NCBI GenBank assembly: GCA_003008705.1
Contig: PDUO01000005.1
Span: 127,997 to 191,996, forward strand
Length of the DNA stretch: 64,000 nucleotides
Source of the DNA: Pezicula radicicola
Lineage: Eukaryota; Ascomycota; Leotiomycetes; Helotiales; Dermateaceae
Direction: 5' to 3'
The notes under the pieces are model-generated. The model ran no database searches. It was not told where the DNA came from and saw only the letters and a list, made by a program, of their open reading frames with translations. Both the position numbers and the translations under genes were made by a program. Of the stretch, positions 22,205 to 33,634 are shown piece by piece (position 1 is the first letter of the stretch; each line of letters begins with the position of its first letter).

Positions 22205-24274
22205 AAGATGGTAGATGTGTAGATTAGGGTTTGAAAAGCGGAAAGTAGATTGATAGATTGATAGCAAATATAAAAGCGTGTTTTGTTTTCATTGGGAGAT
22301 TTGAATGAATGTTTGGGAAGGAAGTGAAAATTAGTTGATAATTATATTGTGATTATTAGATTTGTAGAAGATGATAGGGGGATTGAAGGGACATGTAATT
22401 TCTTGTGAGTTGTGAGTTGCGAGTTGGTAGAGTGGTGAATGTAGGGAATAAAAGGTATGTCTTTGTACTCTCTCTCTCTCTCTCTCTCTCCCTATATATA
22501 TATTAAGAGAAATAACACGTCCCTCAACATTAATGAAAGCTTCTATCTTGCTTTCTCTATTTATTAGTTACCATCTTTACTCTACTAGTTAATAAGCTCT
22601 AAACCAAATACTTGAATTAAATAAAATACCTAAAGTAGATAGGCTATCTAATGCATGTAAGTTATCTAAAGGGAATAACTTACTCAAATGTGTAAGGTTA
22701 CCCTAAAAGCAACCAACCTACTCAAACAAAGTAAATCACTCAAATCAAGATATTTTAGTCCCTTTCATACTTTGTACTCTAATGTCCTAACTTCAATTTC
22801 TATACCTACCTAGTAAGTTAGTATATTAACCACCTACTACGTATAATATTAAATAAAATCAGAGGAATACTTGTTTCCGATTCACGTGGCCCACACAAGC
22901 CTCACTTCTTACCCACTTTAGCTCTCTCTCTCTACACACAACCAACAGAGTTGCTACAAAACAACCATTCTACATATAGTATAAGTACTAACCACTTCCT
23001 AAAGGTTATCCATTCCTATTATCAGATAACAAACCTACTCGTATTTCCGTATATATAACAGAACAAGAACAGGAACAGAATTAGAACATAGTAAATTCCA
23101 TCCTATCTCTCTTTCTCTTTTACACATATACAATTTATCCCCTTAACATACAGGAGAAGCATCCTAACTTCCTAAGTACCTATACAGCAGAGGTAGGCAA
23201 AAGAGAGAAAAAAGAAAAAAAAAAAACCATGTCTATTCCTAATAGCAAACCTACATTAGCGAAGGAAAAGGAACGTGTGTAGTATTGCTAAGGAGAAAAC
23301 AGACGAAATTAAGAGCGTGTTGTGTTAGTAAAAGTGTACTGTCTTATCTACTAAAGAGTAGTTAAAGAAATGTATCTAGGATCTAGAAACTGATTTCTTA
23401 CATAGCTTTGCACAGCAGTAAATTAATTCGATGCTTCGTTTACTTGAAGTTGTAAGTATTAGTGAGTAAAAACAAGCTAATGGGAAAAGAGATTAACTTT
23501 ACAAATATAGACTTGCAACCACTTTATTTGAAACAGAGACAGGTCACATCGAACATACAGCAACACAGCTTAATATAAAATGAATGGATTGAGCTCCTAT
23601 AACTAATCCTACAACCAACAAGCCCTTCCAACCGGAACCTTAAATGAGTGAAAACGGCGAGGACATGAGGACATAACAATCATTTGAATCTTCAATCTTT
23701 GCATCTTCTTTATGCATCTTCGTTCCTGTTTCTCACCTAAGCTATCGCTTCTCTCCATCCTTTAATCATCTTCATCCCCAGCATCTCCCCTGCAACAAAA
23801 ATACAAAAGCGCAGCATTCGCATCATTCGATTCCCACCAATGCAATTCCAATCAAAAGCAATCAGCGCTCCAAACCACCCCTTACTATGCAAATCCAGGC
23901 ATCCATCTACCACTTGATGAGATCAACTCGTAATCCCAACACCCTTCACTATTGGATATGGAAGCCCCAGATATCTCAAGAGAATCGAAAACCCCGGTAT
24001 CGTACGGATCAAAAGGAAAAAACAAACAAACGCACGCGCAAGTCGACTGATGTGAAAAATGAAAGTGTATGTTTTTGGCGAACACTGTTGTGATCTCCCA
24101 GGATTAGGTAGGTACCGAACTTGTAATCGTCTCGTCGTCGTAATTGGTAAAAGCAAAAGAGTAAGGCAATATGCACAGGTCGAATGCAATATCAAATTGA
24201 CAGGTTCAAAAAGGAGAGTAATCAATACGGGGATCTACCCAGTAATGACAGTTTTCGCATCCCAGCCGGCGAGT
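22205..24274. other. AT-rich spacer between convergent genes
   Basis: 2.1 kb with no supported gene. It holds a CT microsatellite, AT-rich sequence at 22500-23150 with repeated 'ctactcaa/taagttatct' words, and probable 3' flank of the Gln-rich protein gene at about 23600-24274. Confidence 0.5.
22468..22491. repeat. (CT) microsatellite
   Basis: About 24 bases of alternating CT followed by a short TA run, 3' of the repetitive protein gene. Confidence 0.9.
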
Positions 24275-25978
24275 TTATGACGAGTTCTTGCGGTTGAACA
24301 CCATCATTGGTGCTTTGCGCTTCTCCTGGGTGACCTCGGCCTTCTTTCGTCCATTCTTGAAGACAGCAGCAAAGCTTCCTCCAGCGGATCCCTCATCACT
24401 GCTGATACTCTGAGATGTGTAGTGGCTAGCGAGCGACGCAACTGACTTTCGGTCCAAAGAATGCTCCTTCTGGCGAGACGAGGGACGATCAGAACCGATG
24501 GCACCGTGCGCTGACGTGCGAGAGCTACCTAGACTTGGTCGGCCGGAAAGGCTTCCACTTCCACTGCGACCACTACGACCACTGTCTGAATCATTGTCCG
24601 ACGAGACCGAGAAGGCAACTTCACCGACCTCAGACACGGGAGACATACTACCAGAGCTGCTTCCCGGTGCTCTGCGGCGTTCCATTCCAGCACGAACCAG
24701 GTTGTGAACCGCACTTCTGCGTGTGCGAGCGGCAAAGTTCTTGCTACCTTCGAACTTGGAAGTTGGCTTGGCCTTCAATTCTTCAATCGGAGGTGGGCCA
24801 CGGGGCTGTCGCATTGGGTGTTCACCAGCACGAGCGTTTCCAGGTCCGAAAGCACCTGTAGCAGAAGGCGTAGCGGGAAACCCCATTGTCTTTGGCAGAA
24901 GTGCCGACTTCGGGCCATCAAAAGACATGTTGTTGTCGGATGATAGAGCCATGGAATTGGCCTTGCGATGCCCACGGCGGAAAGCACCAGCAGATGGTGG
25001 TGGCAAGGGAGCATGATCCTGTGGTGGGGAAGCTGCCTTCTTGGGTGGGCTGATGCTCCGCGTGTACTTAGAAGCCTCTGATTGTGGTGGTGGGGAGACT
25101 TGCAAGCGAGGGGTGCCGGGCTGCTGAGGTGGAGAGTAGTTGGCATTTTGTTGAACCTGCTGGTAGATGTTCTGTTGCTGCTGAACACTGTTGTCCATGA
25201 AGTATGTCTGTTGGCCCGTCATTGGATCGTAGTATGAGTAAACACCAGGCTGAGCACCGACCACTGGAGTAATGATTGGCTGCATTTGGTTCTTGACCTG
25301 TTGTTGCTGATACATGTTCTGGGGAGTGATCGGAGGAGTTGCGAATTGTTGCTGCATTCCCATGCCCATGCCCATACCGAGGTTCATGTTCTGAAATTGT
25401 TCAGTAGCTTGACGAACAGACATGAGCTGTTGTTGGAGTCGTTGTTGCTGCTCTGCGAGGTACATGTTTGTGGCCACCAACTGTGCGTACAGGTTTGGAT
25501 CCATCTGCTCTTGACCATGCTCATCGACATGAATCTCCGGTGGTGCAAGGATCTGCTCGGTGACCGGATACATCTGCTGAGGGGGGCTCTGGTAGCCCTG
25601 CTGCTGCTGCTGTTGTTGTCTGGAGTATGGAGAGCCAGTCTTTGGTCCTCCGTATGTGTTATTATCCTTCTCTGCGTATATGCTGCTCTCAAGACCAGTG
25701 CGGTGTTGCAATTGCGTGGGAGGGGCAGTCGAAGGGAAGTTGGCGGTGGTAGCGGATTTCGGGGCCGTTCTCAAGCCTGCGAGCAGATGTGATCGGGATG
25801 TGCGAGGGGTTGGGGCTCCGTTGTCATTTGAGTCGGCAGATTTGGTAGGTTCGAAGGAGAGACGCTTGATGTTGGAACCGTTCGCTCGTCTGGAGGCAAA
25901 GCCAGAACCGGGCATGCCCAAGCCATTGCTGGAGGGGAAGTTGTTGTAAGACATCTGAGCAAGACCGCCTGCGTCCAT
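24275..25978 (-). CDS. Gln-rich conserved fungal protein of unknown function
   Basis: Intronless frame of 567 codons from the ATG at 25978 (the frame also runs a few codons upstream to a TTG). I do not recognise a named family. Visible features: conserved-looking N-terminal block 'NIKRLSFEPTKSADSNDNG' and 'RTSRSHLLAGLRTAPKS'; a Gln run at about 120-127 and several further Gln/Met-rich stretches at 175-285 ('GMGMGMGMQQQF'); a short helical core 'DPNLYAQLVATNMYLAEQQQ'; then basic/Ser-rich C-terminus with 'NFAARTRRSAVHNLVRAGME' and many Ser-Pro sites. The composition suggests a disordered, phosphorylated regulator with prion-like segments (inference). A very long upstream region without genes is in keeping with a regulated gene. 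Confidence 0.8.
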   Translation of the reverse strand: MDAGGLAQMSYNNFPSSNGLGMPGSGFASRRANGSNIKRLSFEPTKSADSNDNGAPTPRTSRSHLLAGLRTAPKSATTANFPSTAPPTQLQHRTGLESSIYAEKDNNTYGGPKTGSPYSRQQQQQQQGYQSPPQQMYPVTEQILAPPEIHVDEHGQEQMDPNLYAQLVATNMYLAEQQQRLQQQLMSVRQATEQFQNMNLGMGMGMGMQQQFATPPITPQNMYQQQQVKNQMQPIITPVVGAQPGVYSYYDPMTGQQTYFMDNSVQQQQNIYQQVQQNANYSPPQQPGTPRLQVSPPPQSEASKYTRSISPPKKAASPPQDHAPLPPPSAGAFRRGHRKANSMALSSDNNMSFDGPKSALLPKTMGFPATPSATGAFGPGNARAGEHPMRQPRGPPPIEELKAKPTSKFEGSKNFAARTRRSAVHNLVRAGMERRRAPGSSSGSMSPVSEVGEVAFSVSSDNDSDSGRSGRSGSGSLSGRPSLGSSRTSAHGAIGSDRPSSRQKEHSLDRKSVASLASHYTSQSISSDEGSAGGSFAAVFKNGRKKAEVTQEKRKAPMMVFNRKNSS

Positions 25979-28900
25979 ACTCAAGGTTAGATGTTATACA
26001 GGAGGAAAGATTCGTGATCGATGGGGGATGACCTGGAATCCTCTTTACAACTCGACGTCGAAAGAGTGATGGCGATCGAGATGGTCGGGGATGCGGAAAT
26101 GCTCTGCGAGGGAGCGGTTGGCACGAAAAGTATTAGACGAATTAGGATACCGATGGAAAGTCGATCGAAATGTACGATGCCGCGAAAGGATGAAGTATTA
26201 TGGTTGATGATGTTGTAAAAAGTTGCGCGAGTGCTGAGAGGCAAGCCTTAAAAGCAGGCAGCAGAGTGAATGAGTTTGTGATTTGAAGGAAGAATAGCTT
26301 GAAGGCGCCGATTCCGATGTAAATCCAAGATGTGCTCACACAAAAAACCTGAGGAAAGGCCGGAGGAAATTCGAAACGCGTCGCGGACTATTTTGGTGGA
26401 ATTACAGAGTGTAGTAGGCGATCTGAGATGGAAGAAGTCTATTTGATGCGAAGTTGATTGATGATGCTGCTGACGGAAGGATCAATTGTCGAACTTGTTT
26501 TTTGGGGGGGAAAGGGCGTGCTGGGGCGCGTTGCTCTGCTCCACAAAGAACGATGGGGGAGGTAGGTTGATGAAAGAGGAATGGGTGAAGCTGAGTTTCG
26601 GTAGGTGGTGTCGTTTGTTTGATTGTTGGGTTAGAACAAAGGAGGAGGAACGAACCACGACAATGAAAGGGCGATGATGATGGCGATGGCGATGACGAAA
26701 AACGGTAGTAGAGGGAGGTAGGTACGGTACGTGGTATCGATGCTGTTTGCGAAGGACCAGACTGCCTCTCTTCCCTTTTCCTTTTTTTTCTCTTTCGTGC
26801 TCGCTCTTTCTGCACTCAGATCAAAAGCCAAAGCCAAACCAAATCAATTCAACAACAACTCTGCTCTATCTCTTCAGTCAAACCAAACCAGGAATGCAGG
26901 TGAAGGTGCAAGTGATGGCGAAGGGTCAGAAGAGATGAGATGAGAAACGACAACGACAGCGACGACGACACACAGAAAAAAGAGAGCGGTGAACGAGTTG
27001 GAGTGTGTGTTCAAGGAACGAAAGAGAAAGAAGTTCGAGCGTGTGTGATGGTGTGGATGAAGATTGGATGGATGACTGGAGCAGTCCTTGCGCTAGTGAA
27101 TGGCACGAACAAGCGGCCACAGCGAATGGGGGGGATGGGAGAGAGAGGGCGCGCCGACGACCCCTGCTAATAATTTAGAGGGCCAAAAAGTACGAGCGAC
27201 TGGGTGACGGGCAAAAGAGAGACGCGCGAGAGACGACACTAGGTAACCGGTACGTGACAAAACACAAAGAAAAAAGGTGTGGTGGTCAAAGGATGTGAGT
27301 CGTAAGTGAGAAAAGGAGGAGCACAAGAAGGCGAACTTCTTTCTATTTGCTACAAGGGAGCATCATCATCATTTCTATTTGTATGGGAACGAAGTATGGA
27401 GTACAGTAGTATATTTGCATCCCTCCCTAGATTTGTTTCCACATATAATAAACATCTGATCCAGAATTCATCATCCTTCTCAGCCTTCAGGCCATCTCTT
27501 CTCTGCTTTACATAGCACTGTATCTGGTGTATCCGGTGTATCCTCATCATCAAAGCAGCTGCGGCTGGACAGAGACACGTTCTTCACTGTATTTCTCACA
27601 CGCGTACAGTAGTACTAGGACTAAGGTAGTACTACAGGGCTATCAGTGCCCACTGCCCCGATGGCCTTGAACACAGTGAACAGCCCTGAACATGCCTAGA
27701 AACTTACCTTCCCACACCAGGTTCCCCCTATCCTGTCCCAATATTCCACCGCCTGGGCCCATGGAAATCCATCGCTTGGCGCAGTCACACACTGTGAACT
27801 CTGGCTGGAGCTTGCCTGTGCTCCCCCCCGATGCGACTCCGCTTCTTGCGCCTCCAGAAGTGCTCGTCTCCAATCAATTGCTTGGTGCGCTGCCCTCGGC
27901 CATGCGCCTCTCCCCTCCATAATCCAATGCCCTAGAATGCCCCCCCAAGTAAACATCCCCGTTCGTCCAATGACTCGCCCGCATATGCTTCCACAGAAGA
28001 ACAACGCATACAAAGTCACAAAGTCAGATCTACGGAGTACGTCCATCACCAAGCGAAGCAAGACAAGGTCAGACCGGACGCAGAAACTCAACGGCTGCTC
28101 AAAGCAAAGCAAAACAAAGCCATAGCGATCATCCTCCATTCGGCGTAAGGTAGGACCTGGTTGTACCAAAATAGAAACACGAGGAATGGAGATTTATGAA
28201 AATCAATACTCAGAAAATGCTTTCAAATCATCATTCCTTACCCACTGATGATGCCATGATTTTCTCGTATCAGCACAAGTAATTTCGATAAGAAGCTCCT
28301 ACACTCCTGTACCCAAGTTCGCTATGAAAGATCTACTTACTCTTCCCTCCCTTATGCTCGTCTCAGGGGGGTCCAGGTGCGTAGTAGCGACCAGTCCATG
28401 ATTCCACACTGAATCCAGTCCCAAAAGAGGGGTTGTAATGGTGGCTGGCGGCGCGGCTTTCTGCAGTAGAAAGCAAAAAAGCGAACACAGGCGCGTGCTC
28501 TGCCATTGTGCATACAAGCGCCGAGATGTGCATATCGAATTTGAACTGCATGCAGCAAGCAGCAACAGCATCTCTTGCTCTGATCCATCGAGCCACCATA
28601 TCATCTGCTGTGGTGTTTCTCCTTCACGCTTCGCGAGATTCATTTTGCCACCCAATTTTGCGTTTTGCGCGTCTGGTATATGCAACCCGCGGTCTCGATC
28701 TCGACTTTCGCCTATTTGTCTTTTTCTCTTCTTCTCTTTGTGCTGCGCTGCTTCAATCAAGCCTTTCAACGCTTACAGAGTACCGTACAAATCCAACGTT
28801 TCACACCACCGCCCAATCCTCAGGGCTCTCCATCTCTTATTGTTGTACCACCTAGACACTAGCAACACTAACTACTTCAGCCTTACCCTCGTCCATCTGA

Positions 28901-30053
28901 ATTCCACCGCATCCACATCATTTCTATTTCCTACCACACGACTCCTTGCTTCTCTTACCTCCGCCCTCCCTTGCTTACCATAAACTGGTACTTTCGTACC
29001 ATCAAAACTCGTCCCTGATCTCCCACATGTATTCAAAACCAATGACCTCCGTACTGCAGCAGTTCCCTTTCAAACCCGTGCACAGTTCATATTCCGATCT
29101 TTCTCACGCTTCTGTACCTCCGTATCCCCCCCTTAACCCATGTATTACCGTACCTTTTCATACCTTGTCACCCATCATCATCATCATCCCTCAGGTTTCA
29201 TCCAGGATTCCAGATCAACGCAACTACTCCTGAAGGGCTGATGCTCCATACCCACGTAACCTTTGAAACGCGTCGGTCCGTGGTGTGCGTCGCTTCGTCT
29301 TGCCCTGAATCGGCATCGGTCCCTTCTCCCCCTGAAGACCTGCAAAGAAAAGGCACGCGCGTTTGTTCCGTTCAAGCGATACTGGTACGGGATTTCTTTA
29401 TGAAGTCTAGATCGAAATGGAACTCTTCTTTCAAATCCCGCTAGCTTAACTCCGTTACTCTTAAGGAACACACGGTACAGTATCATACGAAAGGTAAACA
29501 GAGGCGCAGAAGGAAACAAATTCTAGCTTTCCTTGGCTGTAAAACGAGGTTTTAATTTACAAAAGAGGAGATTCCGGAGAGTTAAAGGAGATTTGACATC
29601 TTCGAGGTGTCCTCTTTCGGAATCCGTTAATTGAATTAAGAAGGTTAAGTTTTCTGGGCGGTGTTTCTAAATTTATGCTCTTTAAAAGTACCGGTTCTGT
29701 ACCTTATGTGAGGAAGATTTTAGGGCTGAGGTGAGGGGACTCGGGACTCAGGGCTCAGGTCTGAGGGTCAGGTCTGTTTGTGCTAGATAGGTAGGATCTA
29801 TTGATTTATTGATTTATTGAGATGAGGCTTATACGCTTGATCTAATAAATTATTTTAAATGTGTTGTGCTCTATGAACTACACTGGCGATACAGGCTTCT
29901 CCTTACCGTACTGTATGTATACAGTTTGAGATATAGCTACTATTGTATTTGGGTATCATTACGATCATCAAAATCATCTATCTCATCATCTATTGTACCC
30001 ATGGCATCACATATATCCCTACCTACCTAATAACTTTCGTGCTCTGACTAGCA
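25979..30053. other. 4-kb spacer; likely long promoter/5' UTR of the Gln-rich gene
   Basis: No frame in this stretch resembles a known protein. 26700-27180 is rich in short purine/pyrimidine runs, and 28600-29230 is strongly pyrimidine-rich on the plus strand. Moderate open frames at 27696-28169 (minus) and 28438-28983 (plus) look accidental. The left 2 kb are probably the promoter and leader of the Gln-rich gene; the right end holds the 3' flank of the sugar transporter. Confidence 0.45.
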
Positions 30054-31984
30054 TTATCTTCCTTCTCCCTTCTGCAAACCCAAACCAAACGTCAATTCTC
30101 CACTCCCCAAAGTCTCTTCCCCTCCTCCGCCCACATTCCGTACCCTCATCTCATTCTCCAACATCCTAACCTTCAACCTCCCAAACTCCCTCGCAGCAAC
30201 TCCGTTTTCATATAAACAATCAATCTCCACTGTACTCAAACCTCTCGTCTCAGGAACCCATTTCCAAGCCATAACCCCCAAGATCACACTAGTTCCACAA
30301 AATACAAACCCCGTCTTGGCTCCTAGATCCCCCGCATCTACATTGTACATATATGGCGTTACGAAGAGAAATATCCAGGAAGTGAGAGCTTGGATGATGA
30401 ATCCTATTGATTGGGTTTGTTGCCGTAGTTTGTAGGATGAAAGTTCTGGTGCCATGGACCATGAGATCATGAAGCAGGTAAAGATTTGCCAGGATATGAG
30501 GAGATTGAGGAGGATAGCTACGACCCAGATGGCTGCTTTGCCTGTTGCGTAACCCAATGCTCCAACAATAGCCATGCCGATTCCATTACCCACTACACCA
30601 ATGAGGTAGAGTTGTCGTCGACCTATGCGGTCCCCGTAGTACCAAGAAAAAGGAATGATGAGTAGAGCAAGTGCAAAACCACCGATGTTGATGTCGTATG
30701 AGTGAATGGCTGGGAGGCCTGCTGTGGTGAGGAAATAGATATTTTGTGTTAGGAATGCCGAGCCATTGAAGCCGTTGCCGAAGTAGAGGAGGCAGACTGT
30801 TAGGGTTCTTCTCAGGTCAGTGCCTTTGAAGCAGTCGAGATACGAAGCGTGGGTACTCTGTTTGAGTTCGTGGTCGATGCCAGATTGGAGGTGAGCGAGT
30901 CTTGCGTCTGGGGACGAGGATAATCCGTAGAGACGGACGATGGATCGACGTGCAGCAGCTTGTTTGCCGCGAAGAAGGAGCCAGTTTGGGGATCTATTGT
31001 TGTCAGCATGACTTGCTACACTACGATGAAGGTAACTTACTCAGGTACTAAGAGGAAAAGGATGATTGGAATGCCGCCGACAAGCCACTGAAGCCCCAAA
31101 GCAGTACGGAAGGCAATGGGTCTGAGGTCGGAGACGAATGAACGAACTACTCCCAATGCCATACATTGCATAGCAACAGCAAAGAATGAGAGTCCAGCGA
31201 GAAGAGCTCCTCTTATTCTTGGTGGTGAAATCTGTGCTATGTTTTAGTTGTGTACTTGGGGAATCAATAATTTACATACCTCTGAAGCGTGGGTCGTCCC
31301 TATAGCTAGTAAAGCACCAACTGCCACTCCATTGATAGTCTTGCCCGCTAACAAAAGTCCTTTACTCGTCGCTACAAATTGCAATGCCACTCCGACAATC
31401 TGTCTCCATCAGTCCTGTGAAATCACTAGGCTTCGAAGTATAGCATACCGTAACACAAGCGAACCCAATGGCAGCATATCTCCGTCCAAATCTCCAAGAA
31501 ACAGGCCCAGCAGAAATTGACCCAACAGCCTGGCCGAGCCCTGACATGGAAGACCACAAAGACGTCCAAACAGAGTCGAGGTACTGAGTCTTGGTAACAG
31601 CATCATAACTACCAAAGTAGAGTTCAAAGGAAGGCAGAGCAAGAGTACCTGAGTTAGCAATAGTGTCATAACCATAGACGGCGGCACAAGAATATGCGGC
31701 GGTAGCTGGATAATATTCAGTAATGAGAGTCTCTGGTCACCAAATGTGGAAGAAATACCATAAAGAATTATAAGCCAATATTTCTTGGCCATCTCCCAAA
31801 GACTCTCATCCTTTTCAAGAGACTCAATCCGCTCGCCTTGTAATACCAACTGCTCGTTCGATAGATTCAATTCTTGCTCTTCGGTATGTTGTAATTCGGC
31901 TGATCTCTCCATCTTCTGGCAAGAGTCGCTATCCCACTGAGCACTTGTCTGATGCCGATCCATCATCTTCCGGCCAAATCTCAT
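30054..31984 (-). CDS. MFS sugar transporter (sugar porter family)
   Basis: Five exons on the complement, 31759-31984, 31705-31449, 31399-31280, 31231-31041 and 30993-30054, give 577 residues. The first intron is best placed at GTATTT (31758), giving 'WLIILY-ATAAYSCAAVYGYD'; a nearer GTGACC donor would leave only 35 nt. Sugar-porter signatures are present: 'GPVSWRFGRRYAAIGF' (loop 2-3), 'PESPNWLLLRGKQAA' (after TM6), 'YYGDRIGRRQLYLIG' (loop 8-9), 'PELSSYKLRQQTQ' and 'VPETRGLSTVEIDCLYE' (after TM12). The 70-residue acidic N-terminus is cytosolic. Most like fungal maltose/lactose/hexose-type permeases; substrate not readable. Expression may be controlled through the palindrome at 32165-32186 (inference). 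Confidence 0.9.
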
Positions 31985-33634
31985 CTCACGATCATTTCGA
32001 TCCCGAGCATCTCATCATGCATTAGATGGTAAAAGGAGCAGTCAAAAAATGACCGCAGGGTAAGGGGAAAGAAGAAGAGGACGGGAGACCGGGCGAGAGC
32101 TTCTTTTTGACTTTTCCGTGGCATCGACAAGGTTCGCACCGTATTCCTTGCTACACGTGCTATGGTACGAGTACCGGTACTCGTACTACGATCTCATTCC
32201 CCACCGGAATCGGACCCCGGATTTGAGATACTGGGGTGACGTATATTGCAATCATTTGCTGCCCGCTGAACTGTTGGAGTACGTAGGTAGTCACTTGACA
32301 AACAAGTTGACGTTGAAATATCACGCACTTGCGGAAATTGATGCAAACAATGCTTTACTGATCTGTGTGCCGGGAGAGAAAAAGGGGAAAAGGGGAAAAG
32401 GGGGAAGGCCCTTCGCAAAGATCGGATTCGCTAGTTCTAGTCGCTTATCCTTTTCGGGATTGGTGATTCAGCCTCGTACCTTCTTCTACACAACGTTTAC
32501 TTGTTTACTTACGAGTATAAGAACATTCAACTCTAGCTGCTAACATGTCTCTTCGCTTTCTCAATACACTACAGTACAAGGTCTGTCGTAGGCGAGTTGC
32601 TCACATCGAGTGCGTTACTCAAGTTCTATCTCTCTCAATAGGCACCTTAGCTATGTGCAGTTGCTTTGTTCTTTTTTTTTGGCCTATATTCAACTCTGAG
32701 TGAGGAGCACGCCTTGGACTTGGAGAGACAACCAGCCTCGTCAATCTTCCTTTCCACTGAAGCACTCTTGGCCAAGGCCAGCAATTGCCGCCATGCATGC
32801 ATGCCCAAGAATCATGGGGAGCTTCTGTGAATGCAATGCAGTTTCGTTTGATGCACGTCGAAGCCTGGTTATCTTGTCCGAGAGCATTGGGGCCAGATAG
32901 TGAGTTGGCAACCTGTCTTCAATCAGGCACAGAGGCGTACCTCCATTGCCCATCAGCCCCTGTTGACGCTCATGAGGTCGGAGAGGGCGCATGCAAATTG
33001 CCTTCAAGTCGCCTTTGAGTTGCCTTGGAGTTGCCTTTCCAAGGCCTATTGTGCAAAACTGTCATAAAACCTTCTCAAGAGCTTCGAATATTTTTTTCTC
33101 TCCTTGTCTCTACGCCTTCTCTCTCTGTGTACGCTTTATCTGCCCAGTTCGTCTTGATCTCGCCGTCTGATAGCACCAAAACCTGTACATTTCGACGTGC
33201 GTTTCGTTTTATACTTGGACTCTTTTACAATTGGTAGCCAGCCTCGCCGTGGAAGTTGAAGTTAGGACACCAAAGTACCAAAATACCTCGGGTAATTTAC
33301 TTAATTTAAACTTAATTTGATTATCTCTTGTTTATATAAGTAACTCACTTATAGCGTCTTTTGGCCTTCCTCGATTTCGGCTTGTTTAGTATTCTAATTT
33401 CAATTTCTTCAGCGAGCCAGCCTGAATTACAAAGGTTCAAGATTTTTGAGATGACACCCACCCTACGACCAGAAGCCCCGGCCGGAAACTCTGAGTCGTC
33501 ATCCATCCCCATGGTTTCAATTCCCAGGAACACTCTTTTCGATTCTCACATTTAATATACTCTGTTTCCCTTCAATCTTCCTCCTCGTCTATAAATCAGA
33601 CTCGTACAACCAATACCACTCCACATATTACAAC
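31985..33634. other. Spacer upstream of the sugar transporter
   Basis: 1.65 kb. The left part is the transporter promoter with a 22-bp palindrome. 32700-33240 contains repeated 'gttgcctt' words and an ATGCATGC run but no supported gene. 33300-33634 is the left flank of the DUF3433-like pseudogene. Confidence 0.45.
32165..32186. promoter_or_regulatory. 22-bp perfect palindrome upstream of the sugar transporter
   Basis: The strand reads GTACGAGTACC followed by its exact complement GGTACTCGTAC, with no spacer, about 180 bp upstream of the transporter ATG. A dimeric regulator could bind it; it could equally form a cruciform. No matching known site was identified. Confidence 0.5.

Noticed and set aside
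27696..28169. 157-codon minus frame in the 26-30 kb spacer
   Set aside because: Composition and pattern resemble no protein family, no start context, and it crosses low-complexity sequence.
28438..28983. 181-codon plus frame in pyrimidine-rich DNA
   Set aside because: Its Ser/Leu/Pro bias follows the pyrimidine-rich base composition; overlapping frames are equally open.
31706..31740. 35-nt intron (GTGACC...CCAG) in the sugar transporter
   Set aside because: Too short for a fungal spliceosomal intron; the GTATTT donor 18 nt upstream gives the same frame with a normal 53-nt intron.
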